A stretch of 41,840 nt of DNA from Streptomyces sp. SID14436 (GTDB taxonomy: Bacteria; Actinomycetota; Actinomycetes; Streptomycetales; Streptomycetaceae): the NCBI RefSeq assembly GCF_010548465.1, contig NZ_JAAGMD010000584.1, positions 1 through 41,840 on the forward strand, read 5' to 3'. Positions within the stretch are counted from its first letter, which is position 1, and each line of letters starts with the position of its first letter. Positions 7,730 to 15,450 of the stretch are shown piece by piece. The notes below the pieces were generated by a model. The model ran no database searches and was not told where the DNA came from. It saw nothing but the letters and a program-made list of their open reading frames with translations. Position numbers and translations under genes: made by a program.

Positions 7730-8581
7730 TCACAGTTCCTTGGCCAGTCTCTGGATGAAGTCACGCGACCGGCTGGGGTCGAGTGACACATCCTTCACTC
7801 TACGGAAGACCGTTCGGAAAACGCCGAGTTGGGCCTCGGAATCGATGAAACCGGTGCCATGCGGTGCATCGCGAACCGCCGTGTCCAACTTGGGCACCCT
7901 CCCGCCCGCCAGCATCATGGGGCTCCAGGTGCCACCGAAACCATCCAGGTCGAAGGGAATGACGCGTACCTCGACGTGATCGGCTTCGGACAGTTCAAGA
8001 AGGCGGGTGAGCTGCGCTCGTGCCGTGGCCCGGGTCCCCACTCTGATACGCAATGCCGCTTCATGGATGACAGCCTCATACGGTACGCGGACCGGGGTGC
8101 CGAGGATCACCTTGCGTTGCATCCGGTGGCGAACTCGCAGCTCCAGCTCTTCGTGGGGCAGCTCAGGGACCCTGGAGGAGAATGCCGCCCGGGCGTAATC
8201 CTCCGTCTGAAGCAGGCCGGGGATGAACAGGAACTCCACATCGCGCCGGTAGGTGGAGTGATGCTCCAACTCGGCCAGATCCAAGAAGGGCGTAGGCAGC
8301 AGGCCTCGGTACTCTTCCCACCAACCGCGTTCTCGATCAGTCGCCAGAGCAACGAGGGCCTCGATGAACTCCTCATCCGTGCTCGAGTAATGGGCAGCCA
8401 GACGGCGCAGACGCTCCTCGCTCACGCCCGCCAGCCCTGACTCGATGTGACTGATCTGAACTCGGTTCACCCCGAGCAACTCCGCCGCCTCGATGGCGGA
8501 AAGCCCTGCCGCGTCGCGCAACCTGCGCAGTTCGACCGCCAGGCGCTTCTGCCGTGCAGTGCATGCGCGCCTCAAGACCAT
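7730..8581 (-). CDS. XRE-family regulator with DUF5753 domain
   Basis: The product has 283 residues. An N-terminal helix-turn-helix (LRRLRDAAGLSAIEAAELLGVNRVQISHIESG read as LSAIEAAELLG plus VNRVQISHIESG, about residues 18-50) is followed by a DUF5753 domain with the usual landmarks: an ExxA-like linker, FIPGLLQTEDYARA near 142, VIHEAALR near 192, and VRVIPFDLDGFGG near 232. These proteins act with DUF397 partners in Streptomyces differentiation and antibiotic control. The DUF397 gene lies 6 bases downstream, so the two form an operon; an RsbW-like ATPase is divergent upstream. The ATG at 8581 gives the expected domain start. A GACTC-N5-GAGTC inverted repeat upstream may be an autoregulatory operator. 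Confidence 0.93.
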   Translation of the reverse strand: MVLRRACTARQKRLAVELRRLRDAAGLSAIEAAELLGVNRVQISHIESGLAGVSEERLRRLAAHYSSTDEEFIEALVALATDRERGWWEEYRGLLPTPFLDLAELEHHSTYRRDVEFLFIPGLLQTEDYARAAFSSRVPELPHEELELRVRHRMQRKVILGTPVRVPYEAVIHEAALRIRVGTRATARAQLTRLLELSEADHVEVRVIPFDLDGFGGTWSPMMLAGGRVPKLDTAVRDAPHGTGFIDSEAQLGVFRTVFRRVKDVSLDPSRSRDFIQRLAKEL

Positions 8582-8616
8582 GGACGGCTCCCTCGGTTCA
8601 ACGGGCCTGCCGGTGC

Positions 8617-8637
8617 GACTCGTTCGGAGTCAGATTA
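8617..8637 (-). promoter_or_regulatory. possible promoter and operator of the XRE-DUF5753 gene
   Basis: On the minus strand TAATCT (8632-8637), a good -10 hexamer, is followed directly by the inverted repeat GACTC-GAACG-GAGTC (8617-8631). An operator overlapping the transcription start would suit autoregulation. No clear -35 was seen. Confidence 0.3.
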
Positions 8638-8802
8638 GGCGATCGACTTGCTCCGTATGACATGTTAGCCCTACCGTCAGTGACGCGACGCACACCGTGC
8701 GACACCGGACACCGGAAGCGCACCGCTCCGTCCTGCCTTGGCGGCTGCGGCAATGACACCGGCCCCCTCTCCCCCCTCCTCCAGCACACGACGGAGTTCC
8801 GC

Positions 8803-9213
8803 ATGCCCGAAAACGCACCCTGGGAGTACTCCCTCCACCTCCCCAACGACGTCCGCGCCGTCACCGTCAGCCGCCGCACCCTGCGCCTGATCCTGACGAT
8901 GCACGGGCTCATCGGCCTGGTCGATGTCGCCGAACTGCTGGCCACGGAGCTAGTGTCCAACGCCGTACGCCACACCAAGGGCCCGGCCGCACTGCGCGTG
9001 CACTGGTCGCCGCCGGGCACGTTGCGCATCGGAGCCTGGGACGCGGACCCCCGGCCGCCGGAGCCTCCCCAGCCGTTCGCGCAGGCGGCCGGGCGGGAGG
9101 ACGGGCGAGGGCTGGCGCTGGTGCGGGCCTGTGCCGACGTATGGGGGTGGCAGCCGCTGGCCAGGGACGGCAGCCGCGGCAAGTACGTGTGGTGTGAGCT
9201 GGCTGCTGCGTGA
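8803..9213 (+). CDS. RsbW-like ATP-binding (HATPase_c) regulatory protein
   Basis: This 136-residue protein is a stand-alone GHKL ATPase of the anti-sigma-factor-kinase type common in Streptomyces. The N box is ELLATELVSNAVRHT (about 43-57), the G1 region AWDADPRPP, and the G2 region GRGLALVRACADVWGW, followed by GKYVWCEL. There is no sensor or membrane segment. The ATG at 8803 is preceded by CGGAG. It is transcribed away from the XRE-DUF5753/DUF397 pair; this three-gene grouping is a repeated arrangement around developmental regulators such as the whiJ-type loci (family knowledge). Its partner and whether it phosphorylates an anti-anti-sigma factor are unknown. Confidence 0.88.
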   Translation: MPENAPWEYSLHLPNDVRAVTVSRRTLRLILTMHGLIGLVDVAELLATELVSNAVRHTKGPAALRVHWSPPGTLRIGAWDADPRPPEPPQPFAQAAGREDGRGLALVRACADVWGWQPLARDGSRGKYVWCELAAA

Positions 9214-9324
9214 GTGCCGGGATCCGCTCACGGAGGGAGCCGGTGGCGTGGCGCGCCCCCGTCCGGCCCGGGGTCCGGCAGAGTGCGGCACGATCACCCC
9301 TGCCACCCCTCCGGGAGGAGCCCC

Positions 9325-10011
9325 GTGGCCGTCATCGAGCACGCACGGCACGGGCTGATCCTCTTCGACACCGGGATCAACCACCACGTGGCCGACCCGG
9401 AGGCCGCCGAGGCGTACTGGGGTCCGGGGCTGCGGGAGGCGTACGGCGCGCAGGGGTTCACCCGGGAGCACGCCGTCGACGCGCAGCTGCGGCGGCTCGG
9501 GCACCGCCCCGAGGACGTCCGGTACGTCATCTACTCCCACCTGCACCTCGACCACGCCGGCGGCATGAGCTACTTCCCCGGCGCCGTGCACGTCGTCCAG
9601 CACGACGAGTTGCGCCACGCCTGGTGGCCGGACCGCTGGACCGCCCGGGGCTACGCGTTCGACGACTACCGGGCGTGCCGGGACTACGAGTTCCTCGAAC
9701 TCACCGGTGACACCGACCTGTTCCTGGACGGCAGCGTGACCGTGCTGCGGACCACCGGTCACACGCCCGGCCATCAGGGCATCGTCCTCGACCTGGACCA
9801 CCACGGCCCGGTCGGGTTCCTGGGCGACGCCGCCCATCTGCGGGAGGGGCTGGCGAAGGACGTGCCGATGCTCAGCGACTGGAACGTCCAGCAGAAGCTG
9901 CTCACCTACGGGCGACTCCGCGCGCTGCAACGGGCCGGGGTGCCGGTCTTCCTGTCCCACGACCCCGACGACTTCGCCGCCCTGCCGAAGGACGGGGAGT
10001 TCTGGGACTGA
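9325..10011 (+). CDS. metallo-beta-lactamase-fold hydrolase, lactonase-like
   Basis: The product has 228 residues. The metal motif HLHLDH occupies 72-77, further ligands are His146 in TGHTPGH and Asp168 in GDAAH, and a late SHD supplies the last histidine. LFDTGIN near residue 13 and the spacing resemble AiiA/AttM-type N-acyl-homoserine lactonases and relatives that hydrolyse lactones or esters. I start at GTG 9325 because GGAGGAG lies at ideal distance; the frame stays open further upstream to 9214, but that part looks non-coding. No partner gene is evident: an ankyrin protein follows after 114 bases. The true substrate is unknown, and a glyoxalase II-like or other ester hydrolase is also possible. 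Confidence 0.85.
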   Translation: MAVIEHARHGLILFDTGINHHVADPEAAEAYWGPGLREAYGAQGFTREHAVDAQLRRLGHRPEDVRYVIYSHLHLDHAGGMSYFPGAVHVVQHDELRHAWWPDRWTARGYAFDDYRACRDYEFLELTGDTDLFLDGSVTVLRTTGHTPGHQGIVLDLDHHGPVGFLGDAAHLREGLAKDVPMLSDWNVQQKLLTYGRLRALQRAGVPVFLSHDPDDFAALPKDGEFWD

Positions 10012-10125
10012 GCGGACGGGGACCGGGGCGGGCGAGTGCACAGGCCAGGAGCCCAGGGGTCCGGCCGGGAGCGGCGGCGGAAGTGGCTCGCGGCACCGGC
10101 CCGGCGGTCCGTAGGCTCGGCGCCC

Positions 10126-10557
10126 ATGAAGCAGCGGCAGCAGAAGAAGCAGTTCCGGCGTCTCTTCGTGGCGGCCCTCGTGGGGGACGTGCACGGAGCG
10201 CGGGCCGCTCTGCGGGCCGGTGCCGACCCGGAGGGCAGGGACCGCGACGGCACCACCCCGCTCTACGTGGCCGCCGTGCACGGGGACGCCGCGACGGTCC
10301 GCCTGCTCCTGGCGGCCGGGGCCCGCCCCGACACCGAGAGCCGCGGCGCCGGGTCCGAGGGCACACCGCTGTGCGCGGCCGCGTGCTGGGGGCACACCGA
10401 GGCGGTGCGCGAGCTGCTGGCGCACGGTGCCGACCCGAACCTGCGCGAGGACCACGGCACCGGACGCACTCCGCTGGAGTGGGCGGACACCGGTCCCCAC
10501 CCGGAGACGGCCCGCGTGCTCGCCGCGGCGGGCGCGGTCCGGCGGACGGCCGAGTAG
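10126..10557 (+). CDS. ankyrin-repeat protein
   Basis: This 143-residue cytoplasmic protein is made of four ankyrin repeats: DVHGARAALRAGADPEGRD, GTTPLYVAAVHGDAATVRL..., GTPLCAAACWGHTEAVRE... and RTPLEWADTGPHPETARVL. The TPL and GADPN-type turns are clear. It begins with a basic stretch (MKQRQQKKQFRRL). Such proteins bind other proteins and have no enzyme activity. The gene stands alone after the hydrolase; no partner is obvious. The ATG at 10126 was chosen because coding character starts there. Confidence 0.88.
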   Translation: MKQRQQKKQFRRLFVAALVGDVHGARAALRAGADPEGRDRDGTTPLYVAAVHGDAATVRLLLAAGARPDTESRGAGSEGTPLCAAACWGHTEAVRELLAHGADPNLREDHGTGRTPLEWADTGPHPETARVLAAAGAVRRTAE

Positions 10558-10663
10558 GGCACTGCCCGCAGCCTGCGCGTGGAGGCGAGTCCGGGGCAAC
10601 CCGGGCCCCGCCCCGTCGGTCACGATTCAGTTTCGGCCACCCCCACCCCCTTGCCCGCCGCCG

Positions 10664-10677
10664 TGTAATCGATTCCA
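10664..10677. promoter_or_regulatory. LacI-family operator 1 (ribose operon)
   Basis: TGTAATCGATTCCA fits the LacI/PurR/CcpA-type consensus TGNAANCGNTTNCA at every fixed position. It lies about 40 bases upstream of the operon's own LacI gene and is repeated exactly 22 bases downstream. Confidence 0.8.
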
Positions 10678-10685
10678 ATCCCTCG

Positions 10686-10699
10686 TGTAATCGATTCCA
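10686..10699. promoter_or_regulatory. LacI-family operator 2 (ribose operon)
   Basis: This is a second identical copy of TGTAATCGATTCCA (the identity extends to 15 bases with a leading G), ending 18 bases before the ATG of the repressor gene. The 22-base centre spacing puts both sites on the same DNA face, suggesting cooperative binding by two repressor dimers. Confidence 0.8.
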
Positions 10700-10717
10700 C
10701 GAGGAGGTGGAACGGCG

Positions 10718-11833
10718 ATGGCGAGCATCAAGGACGTCGCTGCCGAGGCGGGGCTGTCCGTGGCCACGGTGTCGCGGGTGCTGAACGGGCACCCCTCGGT
10801 CAGCGAGGAGGCACGCCGGCGGGTCACGGCCGCCGTCGAGCGGCTCGGCTACCGTCCGAACGCCGTCGCCCGGTCGCTGCGCACCCACCAGACCCGCACC
10901 CTCGGGCTGGTCATCAGCGACGTGATGAACCCGTACTTCACCGAGCTGGCCCGCTCCGTCGAGGAGGAGGCCCGCGCCCTCGGCTACAGCGTGATCATCG
11001 GCAACGCCGACGAGCGGCCGGACCTCCAGGACCACCACGTCACGACGCTGCTGGACCGGCGGATCGACGGGCTGCTCGTCTCCCCCACCGACGGCGGGTC
11101 GCCCCGCATGCTGGACGCCGCCCGCACGGGCACCCCCATGGTGTTCGTCGACCGGTGGATCCCGGGCGTCGACGTGCCCGTCGTCCGGTCGGACGGGCGC
11201 GACGCCGTCCGGGACCTCGTCGCCCACCTGTACGGGCTCGGTCACCGCCGGCTCGCGATCATCGCCGGGCCCGCGGCCACCACCACCGGCCGGGAGCGCG
11301 TGGCCGCCTTCCGGGAGGCACTCGGCGCCTACGGGCTGGACCTCCCCGACGCCCACATCGGCCAGGGCGACTTCCAGGCCGAGAGCGGTCGGCGGGTCAC
11401 CGAGGGCTTCCTCGCGCTGGCCGAACCGCCCGACGTGCTGTTCGCCGCCGACAACCTGATGGCGCTCGGCGCGCTGGACGCGATCCGGGAGCGCGGACTG
11501 CGCGTGCCCGACGACATCGCGCTGGCCGCGTTCGACGACATCCCCTGGTTCGTGCACACCGATCCGCCGGTCACCGCCATCGCCCAGCCGACCCGCGAGC
11601 TGGGCCGCGCGGCCGTGCGGGCGCTGGTCGACCGGATCGAGGGGCGGCCCGGCGAGTCCGTCACCCTCCCCGCCCGGCTGGTCGTGCGCCGCTCGTGCGG
11701 CGAGCCGGCACCCGCGACGGATCCGCGGTCCCCGTCCTTCTCACCGTCGCCGTCGCCGTCTCCGGCCCAGTCCCCCCAGTCCGCCCAGTCCCCTTCCCCG
11801 TCCCCCTCCCCCGTACGAAGGAGTACGCCGTGA
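10718..11833 (+). CDS. rbsR: LacI-family repressor of the ribose operon
   Basis: The 371-residue protein has the LacI helix-turn-helix (IKDVAAEAGLSVATVSRVLN, residues 4-23) with hinge helix (NAVARSLRT), then a periplasmic-binding-protein-like sugar domain (LGLVISDVMNPYF, RIDGLLVSP, GHRRLAIIAGP, AAFDDIPWF). It is the first gene of an operon for ribose-type sugar uptake and phosphorylation, so it probably represses the operon through the two operators upstream and is released by the sugar or a phosphate derivative. The last 40 residues are a low-complexity Ser-Pro tail unlike other LacI proteins. GAGGAGGTGG precedes the ATG. Its stop overlaps the next start (GTGA), so the two are translationally coupled. 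Confidence 0.9.
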   Translation: MASIKDVAAEAGLSVATVSRVLNGHPSVSEEARRRVTAAVERLGYRPNAVARSLRTHQTRTLGLVISDVMNPYFTELARSVEEEARALGYSVIIGNADERPDLQDHHVTTLLDRRIDGLLVSPTDGGSPRMLDAARTGTPMVFVDRWIPGVDVPVVRSDGRDAVRDLVAHLYGLGHRRLAIIAGPAATTTGRERVAAFREALGAYGLDLPDAHIGQGDFQAESGRRVTEGFLALAEPPDVLFAADNLMALGALDAIRERGLRVPDDIALAAFDDIPWFVHTDPPVTAIAQPTRELGRAAVRALVDRIEGRPGESVTLPARLVVRRSCGEPAPATDPRSPSFSPSPSPSPAQSPQSAQSPSPSPSPVRRSTP

Positions 11834-13428
11834 GCAGCCGCAGTCCGGACGAGTTGCTGCGCATCGAGGGCATCCGCAAGACCTTCCCCGGCGTGGTCGC
11901 GCTCGACAACGTCGACTTCGACCTGCGCCGGGGCGAGGTGCATGTGCTCCTCGGCGAGAACGGCGCCGGCAAGAGCACGCTGATCAAGATGCTCTCCGGT
12001 GCCTACACGCCCGACGCCGGGCGGATCGTGGTCGACGGCGAGGAGGTGCGCATCCACGGTGCGCAGGACTCCGAGCGGCTCGGGATCGCCACCATCTACC
12101 AGGAGTTCAACCTGGTGCCCGACCTGACGGTGGCCGAGAACATCTTCCTCGGCAGGCAGCCGCGCCGCTTCGGGATGATCGACCGGAAGACGATGGAGGC
12201 CGACGCCGAGGTGCTGCTGAAGCGGGTCGGCGTCGACGTGCCGCCCCGCGCGCGGGTGCGTGAACTCGGCATCGCCCGGCTCCAGATGGTCGAGATCGCC
12301 AAGGCGCTCAGCCTGGACGCCCGGGTGCTGATCATGGACGAGCCGACCGCCGTGCTGACCTCGGAGGAGGTCGACAGGCTGTTCGCGATCGTGCGGCGGC
12401 TGCGCGAGGACGGCGTCGGCATCGTCTTCATCACCCACCACCTGGAGGAGATCGCCGCCCTCGGCGACCGCGTCACCGTCATCCGGGACGGCCGCAGCGT
12501 CGGGCAGGTGCCCGCGTCGACCCCCGAGGACGAGCTGGTGCAGCTCATGGTGGGGCGGTCCATCGACCAGCAGTACCCGCGCGAGCCCGCGGACGCCGGC
12601 GACGCCCTGCTGAAGGTCGAGGGACTCACCCGGGACGGTGTGTTCCACGACGTGAGCTTCGAGGTGCGGGCCGGTGAGGTCGTCGGCATCGCGGGGCTCG
12701 TCGGCGCCGGGCGCACCGAGGTGGCCCGGGCGGTGTTCGGCGCGGACCCGTACGACGCCGGGACCGTGCACGTCGGCGGCGCGCCACTGCGCGGGCACGA
12801 CGTGAACGCCGCGATGGCGGCCGGGGTCGGGCTGGTGCCGGAGGACCGCAAGGGGCAGGGCCTGGTGCTCGACGCGTCCGTCGAGGAGAACCTCGGCCTG
12901 GTCACCCTGCGGTCCGCCTCCCGCGCGGGCCTCGTCGACCTCAGGGGACAGCACGAGGCGGCGGACCGCATCGCGCGGCAGCTCGGGGTGCGCATGGCGG
13001 GCCTCGGGCAGCACGTGCGGACGCTGTCCGGCGGCAACCAGCAGAAGGTCGTCATCGGCAAGTGGCTGCTGGCGAACACCAAGGTGCTGATCCTCGACGA
13101 GCCGACGCGCGGCATCGACGTCGGCGCGAAGGTCGAGATCTACCAGCTGATCAACGAACTGACGGCCGCGGGCGCCGCGGTGCTCATGATCTCCAGTGAT
13201 CTGCCCGAGGTGCTCGGCATGAGCGACCGGGTCGTCGTCATGGCGCAGGGCCGGGTCGCCGGCGAACTGGCCGCCGAGGACGCCACCCAGGACGCCGTGA
13301 TGGCCCTCGCCGTCAGCACCTCGCCCGGCACCGCAGGCACCGCCTTCGGCACCGCGGACACCGCCGGCACCGCCGGCCCGGACGACAGCCCCCACAGCAA
13401 CGGAACGGAGGCCACCGGTGGCCACTGA
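11830..13428 (+). CDS. rbsA: ribose-type ABC importer ATP-binding protein (RbsA)
   Basis: The 532-residue protein has two ABC ATPase domains in one chain, as in sugar importers of the RbsA/MglA/XylG class. Domain one has Walker A GENGAGKST and Walker B VLIMDEPTAVL; domain two has the degenerate Walker A GLVGAGRTE typical of the family, the signature LSGGNQQKV and Walker B VLILDEPTRGID. The GTG at 11830 overlaps the repressor stop codon and follows AAGGAG. The C-terminus beyond about residue 495 is a Gly/Thr/Ala-rich tail (STSPGTAGTAFGTADTAGTAG, shortened here) of no known function. It overlaps the next gene by 11 bases. It energises uptake through the fused permease/binding protein. Confidence 0.95.
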   Translation: MSSRSPDELLRIEGIRKTFPGVVALDNVDFDLRRGEVHVLLGENGAGKSTLIKMLSGAYTPDAGRIVVDGEEVRIHGAQDSERLGIATIYQEFNLVPDLTVAENIFLGRQPRRFGMIDRKTMEADAEVLLKRVGVDVPPRARVRELGIARLQMVEIAKALSLDARVLIMDEPTAVLTSEEVDRLFAIVRRLREDGVGIVFITHHLEEIAALGDRVTVIRDGRSVGQVPASTPEDELVQLMVGRSIDQQYPREPADAGDALLKVEGLTRDGVFHDVSFEVRAGEVVGIAGLVGAGRTEVARAVFGADPYDAGTVHVGGAPLRGHDVNAAMAAGVGLVPEDRKGQGLVLDASVEENLGLVTLRSASRAGLVDLRGQHEAADRIARQLGVRMAGLGQHVRTLSGGNQQKVVIGKWLLANTKVLILDEPTRGIDVGAKVEIYQLINELTAAGAAVLMISSDLPEVLGMSDRVVVMAQGRVAGELAAEDATQDAVMALAVSTSPGTAGTAFGTADTAGTAGPDDSPHSNGTEATGGH

Positions 13429-15376
13429 CACGCTCAAGAGCAAGCCGGGCGCGCAGGGTGGCGCCCCGGGCGGCCTGCGCCGCCTGCTCCTCGACAACGG
13501 CGCGCTCACCGCGCTCATCGTCCTGGTCATCGCCATGTCGGCGCTGTCCGGTGACTTCCTGACCGCCGACAACCTGCTCAACATCGGCGTCCAGGCGGCG
13601 GTCGTCGCGATCCTCGCCTTCGGTGTCACCTTCGTCATCGTCTCCGCGGGCATCGACCTGTCGGTCGGCTCGGTCGCCGCCCTGTCGGCCACCGTGCTCG
13701 CCTGGAGCGCCACCTCCGCGGGCGTCCCCGTGGTCCTGGCGGTGCTGCTGGCCATCGCCACCGGCATCGCCTGCGGCCTGGTCAACGGCATCCTCGTGTC
13801 GTACGGGAAACTCCCGTCGTTCATCGCCACGCTGGCCATGCTGTCGGTGGCCCGCGGCCTGTCCCTGGTGATCTCCCAGGGCTCCCCGATCGCCTTCCCC
13901 GACTCCGTGTCCCACCTCGGCGACACCCTCGGCGGCTGGCTGCCGGTGCCGGTGCTCGTGATGATCGGCATGGGCCTGATCACGGCGTTCATCCTCGGCC
14001 GCACCTACATCGGCCGCTCCATGTACGCGATCGGCGGCAACGAGGAGGCGGCCCGCCTGTCCGGGCTGCGGGTGAAGAAGCAGAAGCTGGCCATCTACGC
14101 GCTGTCCGGCCTGTTCGCCGCCGCCGCGGGCATCGTGCTCGCCTCCCGCCTGGCCTCCGCGCAGCCGCAGGCCGCGCAGGGCTACGAACTGGACGCGATC
14201 GCCGCGGTCGTCATCGGCGGCGCCTCGCTGGCCGGCGGCACCGGCAAGGCGTCCGGCACGCTGATCGGCGCGCTGATCCTGGCGGTGCTGCGCAACGGCC
14301 TCAACCTGCTGTCCGTGTCGGCGTTCTGGCAGCAGGTCGTGATCGGTGTCGTGATCGCGCTGGCCGTGCTCCTGGACACGCTGCGGCGCAAGGCGGGCGC
14401 CACCCCGGTGGCCGCCGGGACGTCCGGCGGCGGCAACCGGAAGAAGCAGGCCGCGACCTACGTCCTCGCCGCGGTGGTGGCGGCGGCGATCGTCGGCGCC
14501 ATGTCCTTCCTGCACAACGGCTCCTCCACCGCGAAGACCGAGAAGGTCGGGCTGTCCCTGTCGACGCTCAACAACCCGTTCTTCGTGCAGATCCAGGCCG
14601 GTGCGAAGGAGGAGGCGAAGAAGCGGGGCGTGGACCTGACCGTCACCGACGCCCAGAACGACGCCTCCCAGCAGGCCAACCAGCTGCAGAACTTCACCAG
14701 CGGCAGCCTCGGCGCGATCATCGTCAACCCGGTGGACTCCGACGCGGCCGGTCCGGCCGTGCGCTCCGCCAACCAGGCCGACATCCCGGTGATCGCCGTG
14801 GACCGGGGCGTCAACAAGGCCGAGACGGACGCGCTGGTCGCCTCCGACAACGTGGCCGGCGGCCGCCAGGGCGCCAAGGCGCTCGCCGAGAAGCTGGGCG
14901 GCGAGGGCACCATCGTGATCCTCCAGGGCCAGGCCGGCACGTCCGCCAGCCGCGAGCGGGGCGCGGGCTTCGCCGAGGGCCTGAAGGACTACCCGGGCAT
15001 CAAGGTCGTCGCCAAGCAGCCCGCGGACTTCGACCGCACCAAGGGCCTCGACGTGATGACCAACCTGCTCCAGGCGCACCCCGGCATCGACGGAGTGTTC
15101 GCCGAGAACGACGAGATGGCGCTCGGCGCGATCAAGGCACTCGGCGCGAAGGCCGGCACGTCCGTCCAGGTCGTCGGCTTCGACGGCACGCCCGACGGGC
15201 TCAAGGCGGTCGAGGCGGGCACTCTGTACGCGTCCGTCGCGCAGCAGCCGAAGGAACTGGGCAGGATCGCGGTGGACAATGCGCTGCGCGCGGTCGACGG
15301 CAAGAAGGTGAGCGGGACGGTCAAGGTGCCGGTGAAGGTGGTCACGAAGGACAACGTGGCCGGCTTCGGCGGCTGA
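13418..15376 (+). CDS. rbsCB: fused ribose ABC permease and substrate-binding protein (RbsC-RbsB)
   Basis: The 652-residue product combines two proteins that are normally separate. Residues about 25-330 are an RbsC-like multi-span permease (VSAGIDLSVGSVAALSA, the loop IGGNEEAARLSGL, ASGTLIGALILAVLRNGLN). A further hydrophobic helix at about 345-365 follows, and residues 375-652 are a complete RbsB-like binding protein (GLSLSTLNNPFFVQ, GAIIVNPVDSDA, PVIAVDRGV, GTIVILQGQAGTSASRERG, GVFAENDEMALGA, VVGFDGTPDG). The extra helix would place the binding domain outside the membrane, permanently tethered to its permease. The GTG at 13418 overlaps rbsA. A hairpin follows before rbsK. Sugar specificity (ribose) rests on the rbsK/rbsD neighbours. 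Confidence 0.93.
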   Translation: MATDTLKSKPGAQGGAPGGLRRLLLDNGALTALIVLVIAMSALSGDFLTADNLLNIGVQAAVVAILAFGVTFVIVSAGIDLSVGSVAALSATVLAWSATSAGVPVVLAVLLAIATGIACGLVNGILVSYGKLPSFIATLAMLSVARGLSLVISQGSPIAFPDSVSHLGDTLGGWLPVPVLVMIGMGLITAFILGRTYIGRSMYAIGGNEEAARLSGLRVKKQKLAIYALSGLFAAAAGIVLASRLASAQPQAAQGYELDAIAAVVIGGASLAGGTGKASGTLIGALILAVLRNGLNLLSVSAFWQQVVIGVVIALAVLLDTLRRKAGATPVAAGTSGGGNRKKQAATYVLAAVVAAAIVGAMSFLHNGSSTAKTEKVGLSLSTLNNPFFVQIQAGAKEEAKKRGVDLTVTDAQNDASQQANQLQNFTSGSLGAIIVNPVDSDAAGPAVRSANQADIPVIAVDRGVNKAETDALVASDNVAGGRQGAKALAEKLGGEGTIVILQGQAGTSASRERGAGFAEGLKDYPGIKVVAKQPADFDRTKGLDVMTNLLQAHPGIDGVFAENDEMALGAIKALGAKAGTSVQVVGFDGTPDGLKAVEAGTLYASVAQQPKELGRIAVDNALRAVDGKKVSGTVKVPVKVVTKDNVAGFGG

Positions 15377-15395
15377 CCACCGCCGACAGGACCCT

Positions 15396-15426
15396 GGGGC
15401 GGGCGGCCACGACGGCCGCCCGCCCC
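15396..15426 (+). terminator. intra-operon stem-loop between rbsCB and rbsK
   Basis: The arms 15396-15408 and 15414-15426 are perfectly complementary over 13 bp with a 5-base loop. The stem sits in the only real gap in the operon (74 bases), so it could lower rbsKD expression relative to the transporter or protect the upstream message. Confidence 0.6.
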
Positions 15427-15450
15427 GCACACGCACGTGGGGAGCACGTC

